NCBI RefSeq assembly: GCF_010500835.1
Contig: NZ_JAAAMJ010000003.1
Span: forward strand, 248,001 to 312,000
Direction: 5' to 3'
Origin: Aurantimonas aggregata
GTDB taxonomy: Bacteria > Pseudomonadota > Alphaproteobacteria > Rhizobiales > Rhizobiaceae
DNA length: 64,000 nucleotides
Part shown: piece after piece, positions 39,381 through 48,056 of the stretch
How positions within the stretch are numbered: the first letter of the stretch is position 1
How the letters are laid out: the number at the start of each line of letters is the position of its first letter
Program-made: the position numbers and the translations under genes
The notes under the pieces: model-generated
What the model was told of the DNA's origin: nothing
Database searches by the model: none
Seen by the model: only the letters and a program-made list of their open reading frames with translations

Positions 39381-39722
39381 GATGCCACCCCGATGCCACC
39401 TACCGGGAGATGCCACCCCCAATCCCGGTGGCAGCCCGAGGTGGCATCCGGCTCAACCTATTGAGAGATATAATCCTTTTCGCCGTTTCTTGCCGAAAAG
39501 ATGCCACCTCTGCCACCTGTCCTCCTATGTGGCACCTATACGTGCTTACCGCTGCTATATGGCTGTATATACGGTTCCTCTTCTTATTTCTGAGTCCTTA
39601 TAGAAAAGGTGGCATCGGTGGCATCCCTACTCCTCAAACCCTTATAGCGCAGGCTTTTACGGGGATGCCGCCTGGGGATGCCACCCCGGATGCCACCTAA
39701 GCGAAAGAGCAAAAGCGGCATC
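39381..39722. repeat. Iteron array GATGCCACC / GGTGGCATC, putative replication origin
   Basis: Nine perfect copies of a nine-base motif lie in ~320 bp. Forward GATGCCACC: 39381-39389, 39392-39400, 39409-39417, 39500-39508, 39677-39685, 39689-39697. Reverse GGTGGCATC: 39440-39448, 39608-39616, 39617-39625. Partial copies occur at 39427, 39511, 39529, 39664 and 39715. Between the clusters are AT-rich stretches (39460-39480 and about 39530-39605) that could unwind. Arrays of short iterons in both directions next to a primase-helicase gene are the pattern of the P4 alpha protein origin and crr region, though the sequence differs from the P4 GGTGTACC-type iteron. Confidence 0.75.
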
Positions 39723-40098
39723 CCCGTAGGTCGACTTAACCCGGATTTCGGTTAAATATGGAAAAGAACAAGGCTTTAAATACAGAAAAACTCCCACAGA
39801 CCACGTGCTCCGCGCACCCCCTGGACGAGGCCACCCCGGCGAAGGACCCGAAGCGACCGTCTTTGCCCTAGATACAGAGCGACACCAGCACTGTTGCATA
39901 TTCAAGTTATTGTCTTTGGCTACAGAACCGGCCTGCTCGTAGTTAGTAGGCAAGGATCGCCCCTGAATTGCGCTGCCCTCTGCCGCTGTCAGGAGGCCAT
40001 TGATGGGTGCACGCCAACGACAAGCGGTGAATTAACGTCGGATGCCATTCATGCCTGGTGGAGTGCACCCAATTCTCCGGATATGCGGCGGTTGGGTC
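39723..40098. other. Non-coding stretch at the element's right side
   Basis: About 376 bp without a convincing gene. TTAACC-N8-GGTTAA at 39736-39755 is a 6-bp inverted repeat in a locally AT-rich region and may be an operator or origin element. ATACAGA occurs near 39781 and 39869, and GAATACAGA occurs near 39342. Short frames at 39894-40342 lack a ribosome site and recognisable motif. The right boundary of the element is probably within or just beyond this stretch. Confidence 0.5.
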
Positions 40099-41136
40099 CT
40101 ACTCGTCGACCGCAAACGTCGGAGCCGCCTTGGCCAAGGATCGAACGGCAAAGATCGTCGAGCCGCGTCCCTGGTCCCAGTCGTTCGTCAATATCAGCAT
40201 CTCGTCGGTTCCCGGCCGGATGGCCATTGAGGTCGAGCGCAGATTGTGGCCTTCGTCACGCCCCGGCAGCAGATACTGTCCGATCGGCAGACCGAGCGGG
40301 TTGAAGACTAGGACGCGCCCCTGGCCATACATCGCGACGTAGACGTTGCCCTCGGCATCGAGGCGCAGCGAGTCGGGTCCGGCGCCGGTAAAGGTGTAGG
40401 TGATCAGGGCGCCGAACGGGGCAACGGTCGTGGCGTCGCTAAGCGAAACCCTATGCAGCTTGCCGCCGGCCAGTTCAGTAATCCAGAGCGTCTTGCCGTC
40501 CGCACTGAGGCCGATTCCGTTGGCGATCCGCAGATTGGGCAGGATAGAAACGGGGTCGCCGCCTTCTGGGCCGACATAGTATACCCCACCATCCGGCCGA
40601 CTGGACCCGCCTTTGAAATCGGTGAAGTAGAATCCGCCCCGCTTGTCGAAGACGAGATCGTCGGCGAGGAAGCCGCTCGAGCGTGGCACGATTTCCTGAA
40701 TATCTGTCCCGTCGTCGTCCATAGACACAACCGACCCCTGGGCCGCGAAGTCGCCGAGTTCCGCCATGTAGATGCGGCCGTTCTTATGGACTTCGAGGCC
40801 GGCGGGCCGCAGTTCGTTCTCCCCCAGGACGACGGAAAGCTTTTTGTCCGACGTCAGACGGTAGACGCGGCCGCCGAAGACTTCGCAGAACAGGAGGTCG
40901 CCTCCCGGCGTGAAGACCGGGCATTCGAGCTGGAGCGCCTCGTCCGAAACCTTGAAGTACTCGACGGCCTCGACCGTAGGCAGGTCAGCCTCGCTGACCG
41001 GCAGAGGCACCGCGCTCCGCAGGGCTTCCGGCAGATCCAGCGACGGCAGGACGGCATCGCCTTCCTGCGCCGCGGCGCCAACGCTCGTTAGGAGAAGCGC
41101 CGCCAGCGCCACTTTTCCGATTAGTATTCCAACCAT
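40099..41136 (-). CDS. Exported SMP-30/gluconolactonase-family lactonase
   Basis: 345 aa. The ATG at 41136 has AGGAGG eight bases upstream. Residues 1-~22 form a signal peptide (IGKVALAALLLTSVGAAAQ). The remainder is a six-bladed propeller of the SMP-30 family: GDLLFCEVFGGRVYRL (metal Glu), LADDLVFDKRGGFYFTDFKG and IANGIGLSADGKTLWITE (metal Asn and catalytic Asp), DSLRLDAEGNVYVAMYGQGRV. Enzymes of this family hydrolyse lactones in a metal-dependent way. It is the last gene of a minus-strand series with a TRAP importer and HMG-CoA reductase, so a periplasmic mevalonolactonase is an attractive guess. There are 136 bp between it and dctM, so separate transcription is possible. Confidence 0.8.
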   Translation of the reverse strand: MVGILIGKVALAALLLTSVGAAAQEGDAVLPSLDLPEALRSAVPLPVSEADLPTVEAVEYFKVSDEALQLECPVFTPGGDLLFCEVFGGRVYRLTSDKKLSVVLGENELRPAGLEVHKNGRIYMAELGDFAAQGSVVSMDDDGTDIQEIVPRSSGFLADDLVFDKRGGFYFTDFKGGSSRPDGGVYYVGPEGGDPVSILPNLRIANGIGLSADGKTLWITELAGGKLHRVSLSDATTVAPFGALITYTFTGAGPDSLRLDAEGNVYVAMYGQGRVLVFNPLGLPIGQYLLPGRDEGHNLRSTSMAIRPGTDEMLILTNDWDQGRGSTIFAVRSLAKAAPTFAVDE

Positions 41137-41272
41137 GTTCGTTTCCTCCTCTTTTGCTGGTTGCTTGTTTCGCACAGTCGGGATCGTCATCCGCCCAGCG
41201 TCTCTCCTCCCCGTCGAGCCATATCCGCTGCGCGATCGCACGCGGTGCCCGTTCAGTGCCGATACCCAGCGA

Positions 41273-42586
41273 TCACTGCGACATCAGTGCCGGCAGGAAC
41301 GTGGTGAGTCCTGGAAACGTCACACAGATTAGGAGCCCGGCGAGTTGGAGAAGAAAGAACGGAACGATGCCGCGATAGACCATCCCCATGCCGACCTCCT
41401 TCGGCAGCGTGCTCTTGATGTAAAACAGCGTGTAGCCGAAGGGCGGGCTGATGTAGCCCATCTGGATGGTCAGTGCGTACAGGACGCCGAACCAGATCTC
41501 GTCGAAACCGAGGAAACGGACGACGGGAAGGAACACCGGAACGGTAAGCAGTATGATGCCGATCTCGTCGAGCACGGTGCCGAGAAAGATCAGGATCAGC
41601 ATCATTACGGCGAGAACGAGATACGGGCTGACCCTCAACTGCTCGATCGCGCCGAGCAGTGCGTCGGCGCCGCCGAGCCCGGTGAAGATGGCGACATAGG
41701 CCTTCGCGCCGATCGTGATCCACAGGATCATCGCGGTAGCCTTCAGCGTCAGGAGGCAGCTTTGCGTCAATGTCGGCCATGTCAGATGCCGGCGGGTGGC
41801 CGCGGCCAGGGCCGCGCCGAAGACACCCACGGCTGCCGCCTCGGTGGGCGTGGCGATGCCGAAGAAGATCGACCCGAGCACCATGACGATGATCAGCGAG
41901 GGCAGGACGAGCGTCTTCAGCGAGCGGAGCTTTTCGGCAAGGCTCGCCCGCGGCACGTCGGACACATCGGGGACGAGTTCCGGCCGAAGCCAGGAAATGA
42001 CGACGATGTAGAGAATATAAAGACTGGCCAGCAGGACCCCTGGCACGATGCCGGCGATCAGCATCTTCCCGATCGAGACCTGTGCCGTCACCGAATAGAC
42101 GATCGTCAGCACCGATGGCGGGATGAGGATGCCCAGGGTACCGGCGGCGCAGATCGTGCCCGTGGCCAGCCGGGCGTCGTAGCCCCGCCGCATCATTTCC
42201 GGGAGCGCCAGGATGCCCATCGCGGTCACGGCGGCGCCGACAACGCCTGTCATCGCGGCCATGACGACGCAGATGACCACGGTTCCTATCGCCAGCCCGC
42301 CGCGGATGCGGCCGAACCAGAGCTCCATCGCCCGATAGAGATCCTCGATAATCCCGGATTTCTGCAGGATCACCGCCATGAAAATGTAGAGCGGAATTGC
42401 CAGCAGCGCCTCCGAGCGCATCGTGTCGAAGATCTGCAGGACCAGGATGATCAGGGCATTGGCGTCCCAGAACAGCACGGTGAACAACACCGACAGGCCG
42501 CCGAGTACGAAGGCGACCGGCAGTCCCGTCAGGAGAAAGACGGTCAGGCCGGCGAACATGAAGATGAGAATGCCGGTGGAGCTCAT
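41273..42586 (-). CDS. dctM: TRAP transporter large permease
   Basis: 437 aa with about twelve hydrophobic helices. DctM-family segments are FLLTGLPVAFVLGGLSVLF near the start, GILIPPSVLTIVYSVTAQVSIGKM in the middle (core GILIPPSVL), and GYISPPFGYTLFYIKS at the end. It uses a sodium gradient to import an organic acid delivered by DctP. Start overlaps the dctQ stop as ATGA. In this cluster the likely substrate is mevalonate. Confidence 0.92.
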   Translation of the reverse strand: MSSTGILIFMFAGLTVFLLTGLPVAFVLGGLSVLFTVLFWDANALIILVLQIFDTMRSEALLAIPLYIFMAVILQKSGIIEDLYRAMELWFGRIRGGLAIGTVVICVVMAAMTGVVGAAVTAMGILALPEMMRRGYDARLATGTICAAGTLGILIPPSVLTIVYSVTAQVSIGKMLIAGIVPGVLLASLYILYIVVISWLRPELVPDVSDVPRASLAEKLRSLKTLVLPSLIIVMVLGSIFFGIATPTEAAAVGVFGAALAAATRRHLTWPTLTQSCLLTLKATAMILWITIGAKAYVAIFTGLGGADALLGAIEQLRVSPYLVLAVMMLILIFLGTVLDEIGIILLTVPVFLPVVRFLGFDEIWFGVLYALTIQMGYISPPFGYTLFYIKSTLPKEVGMGMVYRGIVPFFLLQLAGLLICVTFPGLTTFLPALMSQ

Positions 42587-43116
42587 AGGCCGTCTTTCGT
42601 GCCTTCACCGGCTGGCGGCGTCACTTCGTGGAAGAACAGCCGCAGCCACTCTGCTGCGGCCTGCAGGAACAAAAGGACCAGTGCGATCGGGATCACGAAC
42701 TTGATCGGCCAGATTACCGGGTTCCATGATGTGTAGGACGTCTCGCCCAGTCCGTAGGACTGCACGGCGAAGGGCCACGCATAATAGAGAAGGATGATCG
42801 CGAAGGCGGCGATGACCGGATAGTTCAGGAGGTCGAAGACCCGGTTGACCCGCGGCGACGCTGCCTGGCGCAACAGGTCGAGATTAACGTGGCCGCCGGT
42901 GTGGAGCAGATAAGGGCCGCCCAGCAGGAAATATGGTCCAAACAGCAGCGTAGCGAGCTCGAGACCCCAGTCAGACGGCGCGTTGAAGCCGTAGCGGGCG
43001 ACGACCGCATACAGCATGACCGGGACGATCAGCAGCAACAGCAGGCTCACCGCGGTGAACAGCCATCGATTGATCGCGGTGACGAATCGCACGAAACCGT
43101 CCACGATACTGGGCAT
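42583..43116 (-). CDS. dctQ: TRAP transporter small permease
   Basis: 177 aa with four hydrophobic helices (LFTAVSLLLLLIVPVMLYAV, LLFGPYFLLGGPYLLHTGGH, ILLYYAWPFAVQSY, FVIPIALVLLFLQAAAEW). It is the DctQ membrane subunit, here with the typical GGHVNLDLL element of the family. It lies between dctP and dctM; 70 bp separate it from dctP, and it overlaps dctM by four bases. Confidence 0.9.
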   Translation of the reverse strand: MPSIVDGFVRFVTAINRWLFTAVSLLLLLIVPVMLYAVVARYGFNAPSDWGLELATLLFGPYFLLGGPYLLHTGGHVNLDLLRQAASPRVNRVFDLLNYPVIAAFAIILLYYAWPFAVQSYGLGETSYTSWNPVIWPIKFVIPIALVLLFLQAAAEWLRLFFHEVTPPAGEGTKDGL

Positions 43117-43186
43117 AGGGCTCCCCCCGTTTAAGCGTCGTCGACGGCCGGCACGAGGCCGGCCGTCGACGCTTGTCGCGGAAGGT

Positions 43187-44227
43187 CTACTCGATCAGTC
43201 CGAGCTCGCGCATCTGCTCGATCTGGGAATCGAGGATCCGGGTGGCGAGTTCGTCGCCCTTGGTCGCCTCGCGCCAAGCCTCGGCCGCCACCAGGCGGGC
43301 CGCCTTGATGTCGGCTTCGTCGAGGGTGATGACCTCGACTCCCTGCTTCTCGAAGGCTTCGAGGGCGGTCGTGTCGCTCTTGGCCTTCGCCTCCTGATAG
43401 GCGGCGGACACATCCTTGGCGGCCGTTGCCAGGGCTTCCTTGTAGTTGTCCGGCAACTGATCGTAGGCTGCCTTGTTGGCGACGTACGAGGTCGCGGTCG
43501 TCGGCTGGTGGACGCCCGGCATGATGATGTACTCGGCGACTTCGCCGAGGCCGGCATCGAGGTTGGCCTGCAGGTCGCCGCGATCGGCAAGGTCGATCAG
43601 CCCCTTGTCGAGTGCCGAGTAGACCTCGCTGGTGGGCAGCGGCGAAACCGCGACTCCGAACTTGCTCATCACGCCAGAGGCAAGACCGACGAAGCGACCC
43701 TTCTTGCCCGCGAAATCCGCGATCGTCTCGATCCGGACCTTCGCATGAATGGGCTCCTGGTCGTAGAAGGTCGGCGCAATATACTGCAGGCCGGCTGGAG
43801 CGTAGGCCTCCCGGGCCATCTCGAGCCCACCACGCTCGTAGAACCAGTCTGCATATTGCTGCGCTTCGGGATAGCCGAAGGGGATGGTGGCGGTGAAAGC
43901 CAGCGCCGGAATTTTGCCGGCCTCATAACCGTCGAAGGTCTTCATCAGCTGAAACGCCCCGCCGCGCACGGCGTCGAACGCCTGGGCCGGCGGCACGATC
44001 TGGCCGGCGGAAAACAACTCGATCTCGAAATTGCCCCCCGTCAGTTCGGCGACCCGATCGACGTACATCTGCTCGAAGTCCTGCGGCGTCGTCCCGCCAT
44101 CCCACAGCGCCTGCATGCGCCAAGAGACCTTCTCCTCCTGGGCCAGAGCCGGCTGCGCCAGTACGGCAAGGGACAAGGCGGCGGCCGAAAGGCAAAGCAC
44201 CGACCGGCGGTTCAAATTCCAAGACAT
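43187..44227 (-). CDS. dctP: TRAP transporter substrate-binding protein
   Basis: 346 aa. ATG at 44227 has GAGGAGG upstream. Residues 1-~29 form a signal peptide ending ALAQEEK. The mature part is a DctP-type periplasmic protein: WRMQALWDGGTTPQDFEQMY, LMKTFDGYEAGKIPALAFT and KVRIETIADFAGKKGRFVG, whose Arg would hold the substrate carboxylate. It is 53 bp downstream of the HMG-CoA reductase gene. Mevalonate is proposed from context; family members also bind many other organic acids. Confidence 0.9.
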   Translation of the reverse strand: MSWNLNRRSVLCLSAAALSLAVLAQPALAQEEKVSWRMQALWDGGTTPQDFEQMYVDRVAELTGGNFEIELFSAGQIVPPAQAFDAVRGGAFQLMKTFDGYEAGKIPALAFTATIPFGYPEAQQYADWFYERGGLEMAREAYAPAGLQYIAPTFYDQEPIHAKVRIETIADFAGKKGRFVGLASGVMSKFGVAVSPLPTSEVYSALDKGLIDLADRGDLQANLDAGLGEVAEYIIMPGVHQPTTATSYVANKAAYDQLPDNYKEALATAAKDVSAAYQEAKAKSDTTALEAFEKQGVEVITLDEADIKAARLVAAEAWREATKGDELATRILDSQIEQMRELGLIE

Positions 44228-44280
44228 GTCATTCCTCCTCTTTTGTTTCGAAGCGTTTCTTCGGTCGCCGGGGCGGTCCG

Positions 44281-45594
44281 TCACCCCCCGCGCAGCTCAG
44301 CCAGAAGCGTCTGAGCCCTATCGGTGCGCACATCGCCCGCCTTCACCAGCCCGGCTGCGATCGTCTCCACCTCTTCGCCGAGGGCGCCGGCGACGATCGC
44401 TATGTTGCGGGCATGGAGCGCCATGTGGCCTCGCTGGATACCCTCGGTGGCAAGGGCCCTCAGCGCTGCCATGTTCTGGGCGAGACCGACGGCCACGGCG
44501 ACTTCCGCCAGCTCCTGCGCGGTCTTGACGCCGAGGACCCTCAAGGCAGCCTGGGCCGCCGGGTGCGTCTTGGTCGCGCCGCCGACGAGGCCCACCGCCA
44601 TCGGCATCTCGATCGTCCCGATGAGAGCCCCCTGGCTGTCGACTTCCCAGGTCGACAGCGAGGTATAGGAACCGCTGCGCGCGGCATAGGCGTGCGCGCC
44701 CGCCTCGATCGCCCGCCAGTCGTTGCCCGTCGCCAGGATCACCGGGTCGATGCCGTTCATGATCCCCTTGTTATGGGTCGCTGCCCGGTAGGGGTCGATC
44801 ACCGCCAGTTCGTAGGCTTCGAGGATGCCGTCGATCATGCGGCGCCCGGAATATTCCTTGGTGGCCAGCGCCTGTTCCGGAACGCGGACGCGGGCACGCG
44901 CGAGTCGCTGGTCCGCCAGGTTCGACAGGATCCGCAGGCGCACGATGCCGCCCGTCAGCTCGGCGACCGTCGGCGCCACCGCCTCGGCCATAGTGTTAAC
45001 GGCGTTGGCGCCCATCGCGTCGCGGACGTCGACGAGCAGATGCAGCACGACCATGGGACCGCGCGCTGTCTGCGGGAAGACATGCACCTCGATGTCCTTG
45101 CAGCCGCCGCCAAGCTTGATAAGCAGCGCGTCCCGGCTGTTGGCGATGGCGAGGATCTGCTCGCGCGCCGCAAGCAGCTTCGAGCGGGCGCCGTAGGGGT
45201 CGGTGATACCGACGAGCTGGACCTGCGCGCGCATGACAGGCGCCGTCGACGATGTCTGGAATCCGCCATTATCGCGGGCGATGCGCGCCATGTAGGAGGC
45301 CGCTGCCACGACGGAGGGCTCCTCGACCACCATCGGCACCAGATAGTCGCGGCCGTTGATGGTGAAGTTGGTGGCGATGCCGAGGGGCAGCTGGAACGTG
45401 CCTACGACGTTCTCGATCATGCCATTCGCCCGGACCGGATCGAGAGCACCGGACTGGCCGAAGATTGCGATGTCACTGTCGGCGAGGCCCGTCGCCTCGG
45501 CGAGCATCGCGAGGCGTTGCTCGGGCGTCTTGTTGCGATACCCTTCCAGGCGTGAGTTCACCGCCTGCCGAGGCACGTCCGTCGGCCGATCCAT
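44281..45594 (-). CDS. mvaA: Class II (degradative) HMG-CoA reductase
   Basis: 437 aa, the size of the catabolic enzyme from mevalonate-degrading pseudomonads. Active-site residues are all present: Glu in [15 protein letters not shown], Lys in [11 protein letters not shown], Asp in [20 protein letters not shown] and His in [13 protein letters not shown]. The nucleotide-binding [14 protein letters not shown] motif is intact. In catabolism it oxidises mevalonate to HMG-CoA with CoA and NAD. Start at 45594 has GGGAGGAAGA upstream; the open frame to 45669 would cross the operator. First gene of the minus-strand unit, divergent from the MocR gene. Confidence 0.93.
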   Translation of the reverse strand: MDRPTDVPRQAVNSRLEGYRNKTPEQRLAMLAEATGLADSDIAIFGQSGALDPVRANGMIENVVGTFQLPLGIATNFTINGRDYLVPMVVEEPSVVAAASYMARIARDNGGFQTSSTAPVMRAQVQLVGITDPYGARSKLLAAREQILAIANSRDALLIKLGGGCKDIEVHVFPQTARGPMVVLHLLVDVRDAMGANAVNTMAEAVAPTVAELTGGIVRLRILSNLADQRLARARVRVPEQALATKEYSGRRMIDGILEAYELAVIDPYRAATHNKGIMNGIDPVILATGNDWRAIEAGAHAYAARSGSYTSLSTWEVDSQGALIGTIEMPMAVGLVGGATKTHPAAQAALRVLGVKTAQELAEVAVAVGLAQNMAALRALATEGIQRGHMALHARNIAIVAGALGEEVETIAAGLVKAGDVRTDRAQTLLAELRGG

Positions 45595-45635
45595 TCTTCC
45601 TCCCTGTGCATCTCGAGCTTGGATGCTTGATCGAA

Positions 45636-45669
45636 TTGTCCTAGAATAACTAGGACAATCAAGGGACAA
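45636..45669. promoter_or_regulatory. MocR operator between mvaA and the regulator gene
   Basis: TTGTCCTAG-N5-CTAGGACAA (45636-45658) is a perfect inverted repeat with nine-base arms. A further half-site GGGACAA (45663-45669) lies in direct orientation, so GGACAA recurs 11 bp apart. Palindrome plus direct repeat is a usual MocR-type arrangement. It sits 42 bp before the mvaA start and 53 bp before the regulator start. Confidence 0.78.
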
Positions 45670-45721
45670 TTACCGGTGTTTTGACCCGTACAGTCCGAAT
45701 TCGAAACAGGGGACACTTTGC

Positions 45722-47104
45722 ATGGCGCTCGAGCGCACGCGGGTTGCAGCCATCGTCGACACCGTTTCCTCAAATCTGGTGCAGGGCGCCTACAAGATCG
45801 GCGAGCGGTTGCCGTCGGTGCGGCGCGCCGCGCAGGCTCACGGCGTTTCCAAGAACACCATGGCCGAGGCCTACGACCAGCTCGTGGCCCAGGGGCTGCT
45901 GCAGGCACGACCGGGATCGGGCTACTACGTCTCTCGACGCGACCTGCCACAGGCGAGCACTGCCTCCCCCCATCTGGCAGCCGCCATCGATCGCGTTTCC
46001 CTACTGCGCGAGCAGCTCGACCGCCACTACGAGGTGCGGCCGGGCGACGGTCGGCCCCCGGCGTCATGGATGGAAGGATCGGAGCTTCGGCGACATTTTT
46101 CGGGATTAAGAGCGAGCGAACCAGACGCCGACGACTTTGGTTATGGCAGCGTGCGTGGTTTTGCGCCGCTGCGCGAACGCCTTCGTCTGATGCTGATGGA
46201 GCGCTCGATCGCCGCCGCACCTGACGGGGTGCTGCTCACCCATGGCGCCAACCATGCGCACGACCTGATCATTCGGCATCTGCTCGAACCCGGCGATACG
46301 GTCCTAGTGGACGATCCGGGCTACTATCCGCTGTTCGCGAAGCTGGCGCTGACTAAGGTCAGGATGGTCGGAGTAAGCCGGACGCAGGACGGGCCAGACC
46401 TCGACGATCTCAGGCAAAAGCTCGCCACCACCCGCCCTAAGCTCTTCTTCACGCAGTCGCAGGCGCATAATCCGACCGGCGGATCGCTGTCTCCGCCCGT
46501 GGCGTTCGGCATCCTGCAAGCTGCGGAACAGTGGGGGACGCTGGTGGTCGAGAACGACGCGTTTGCAGACATCGTGCCGCCGGCAATGACGCGCCTGGCA
46601 GCGCTCGATCAGCTCAACAGGGTGATTTATGTCGGGACCTTCTCGAAGACGCTCTCCGCGAGCCTGCGATGCGGCTTCCTGGCCGGGCATCCCTCGCTCG
46701 TCCAGCCGCTGACGGACATCAAGATGCTGACCGGCGTGGCGACCTCGGGCTATGTCGAGCGTTTCGTCTTCAACCTCATCCAGGGTGGGCAGTATCTGCG
46801 CCATTTGAGGCGTTTGCGGTCTCGTGTCGAAAGCGCCAACCAGCTGGTGGCGGACGAACTGGAAGCCATCGGCCTTTCGGTCCGCCCCTGCAAGGTGCCC
46901 GGCTTCTACCTCTGGGCCGAATTCGCGGCGGGCGTTGACGAGGCGGCGCTTTGTCAGGCGGCAGCCTTGGAAAGCATCTTCCTGGCGCCCGGCTCGATCT
47001 TTTCCCCGAACCGGTCTGCCGATGCCCGTGCCGCGATCCGCGTCAACGTCGCCTATGGGGCCAATCCGCGCCTCCTCGATTTTCTCAGGAAATCCGTCCG
47101 TTGA
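45722..47104 (+). CDS. MocR-type regulator (GntR HTH plus PLP aminotransferase fold)
   Basis: 460 aa. Residues ~10-75 are a GntR winged HTH (YKIGERLPSVRRAAQAHGVSKNTMAEAYDQLVAQGLL, core GERLPSVRRAA). Residues ~110-455 have the fold type I aminotransferase architecture, with the PLP Lys in YVGTFSKTLSASLRCGFLAG and PLP-contact residues in DDPGYYPL and SQAHNPTGG. MocR proteins sense amino-compound ligands through PLP. It is divergent from mvaA and lies in front of mvaB, so it is the likely regulator of both. Why a PLP-dependent sensor would control mevalonate use is not obvious; perhaps it acts as an adapted fold. Confidence 0.88.
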   Translation: MALERTRVAAIVDTVSSNLVQGAYKIGERLPSVRRAAQAHGVSKNTMAEAYDQLVAQGLLQARPGSGYYVSRRDLPQASTASPHLAAAIDRVSLLREQLDRHYEVRPGDGRPPASWMEGSELRRHFSGLRASEPDADDFGYGSVRGFAPLRERLRLMLMERSIAAAPDGVLLTHGANHAHDLIIRHLLEPGDTVLVDDPGYYPLFAKLALTKVRMVGVSRTQDGPDLDDLRQKLATTRPKLFFTQSQAHNPTGGSLSPPVAFGILQAAEQWGTLVVENDAFADIVPPAMTRLAALDQLNRVIYVGTFSKTLSASLRCGFLAGHPSLVQPLTDIKMLTGVATSGYVERFVFNLIQGGQYLRHLRRLRSRVESANQLVADELEAIGLSVRPCKVPGFYLWAEFAAGVDEAALCQAAALESIFLAPGSIFSPNRSADARAAIRVNVAYGANPRLLDFLRKSVR

Positions 47105-47141
47105 AACCGCCGAGATGACGATCTTTTCAAGAAGAGCAAGA

Positions 47142-48050
47142 ATGGCATTTCCCTCATCCGTCCGTATCGTCGAAGTCGGGCCGCGCGACGGGCTTCAGAA
47201 CGAAGCCAAGGCGATCCCGGCGGAAACGAAAGTCGAGCTCATCGACCGCCTGGCCGCCGCCGGCTGCCGGACGATCGAGGCCGGTAGTTTCGTCTCGCCC
47301 CGCTGGGTACCCCAGATGGCCGACACGGCGGTGGTTCTTTCGAGGATCCGCCGGCACCCGGGCGTGTCATATCCGGTGCTGGTTCCCAACATGAAAGGCC
47401 TGGAAGCCGCTATTGACAGCGGCTGCGAGGATATCGCGGTGTTTGCGTCGGCCTCGGAGACGTTCTCGCGCCACAACATCAACTGCTCCATCGACGAAAG
47501 CCTGGAGCGCTTCGCACCGGTCCTGACGGCGGCGCACGGCCATGGGATCAAGGTACGAGGCTACGTATCCTGCGTGCTCGGCTGCCCCTATCAGGGCGCG
47601 GTCGCTCCGGAGAGCGTCGCGGACATCGCTCGCCGGCTCTTCGCGGCCGGCTGCTACGAAGTCTCGCTCGGCGACACGATCGGCACGGGAACGCCGTTCG
47701 CGGCGATGAAGATGGTCGAGACCGTCGCGCAAGACGTTCCGCTGAGCGCGATCGCTCTGCATTTTCACGACACCTGCGGTCAGGCGCTCGCAAACATCTA
47801 TGCCTGTCTCGGCCTCGGAGTCTCGGTCGTCGACTCCGCGGTCGGCGGCCTCGGCGGCTGCCCCTACGCGAAAGGCGCCAGCGGCAACGTCGCCACGGAG
47901 GATCTTCTCTACATGCTGAACGGCATGGACGTGGAAACCGGAGTCGATCTCGACCAGATCGTCAACGCGGCGCTTTTCGTCTCACGCGTTTTAGGAAAAC
48001 ATCCCAATTCGCGTGTCGCAAGCGCAAGGCTGACACAGGCAAATTGCTAG
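47142..48050 (+). CDS. mvaB: Hydroxymethylglutaryl-CoA lyase
   Basis: 302 aa from 47142; ATG at 47115 would add nine residues. TIM-barrel enzyme splitting HMG-CoA into acetyl-CoA and acetoacetate. The N-terminal RIVEVGPRDGLQNEAK holds the catalytic Arg and metal Asp; ALHFHDTCGQALANIYA holds the two metal His; and the signature GGLGGCPYAKGASGNVATED holds the catalytic Cys (here GGCPYAKGASGN). It lies 37 bp downstream of the MocR gene on the same strand. With mvaA it completes the mevalonate to acetyl-CoA plus acetoacetate route. Confidence 0.93.
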   Translation: MAFPSSVRIVEVGPRDGLQNEAKAIPAETKVELIDRLAAAGCRTIEAGSFVSPRWVPQMADTAVVLSRIRRHPGVSYPVLVPNMKGLEAAIDSGCEDIAVFASASETFSRHNINCSIDESLERFAPVLTAAHGHGIKVRGYVSCVLGCPYQGAVAPESVADIARRLFAAGCYEVSLGDTIGTGTPFAAMKMVETVAQDVPLSAIALHFHDTCGQALANIYACLGLGVSVVDSAVGGLGGCPYAKGASGNVATEDLLYMLNGMDVETGVDLDQIVNAALFVSRVLGKHPNSRVASARLTQANC

Positions 48051-48056
48051 AGCGCT

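Larger units (their letters stand above)
33948..40098 (+). mobile_element. Integrative element at tRNA-Leu (phage-satellite-like)
   Basis: Five features suggest mobility: tRNA-Leu at the left edge, a P4-type integrase reading away from it, an AlpA-type regulator, a primase-helicase of the VapE kind, and an iteron array after it. No capsid, terminase, conjugation or restriction genes are visible. This matches the replication half of P4-like phage satellites or small integrative elements. The tRNA 3' end (33948-33958) would be attL. No second copy of the tRNA 3' end was found by eye up to 41 kb, so the right boundary at 40098 is only where ordinary metabolic genes resume. The element could instead be larger, or its attR may be lost. 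Confidence 0.6.

Noticed and set aside
39381-39722. CRISPR array
   Set aside because: The repeats are nine bases, occur in both directions and have irregular spacing, and no cas genes are near. An iteron array fits better.
39700-41000. Right attachment site of the tRNA-Leu element
   Set aside because: I searched for a repeat of the tRNA 3' end and found none, so no attR is claimed.
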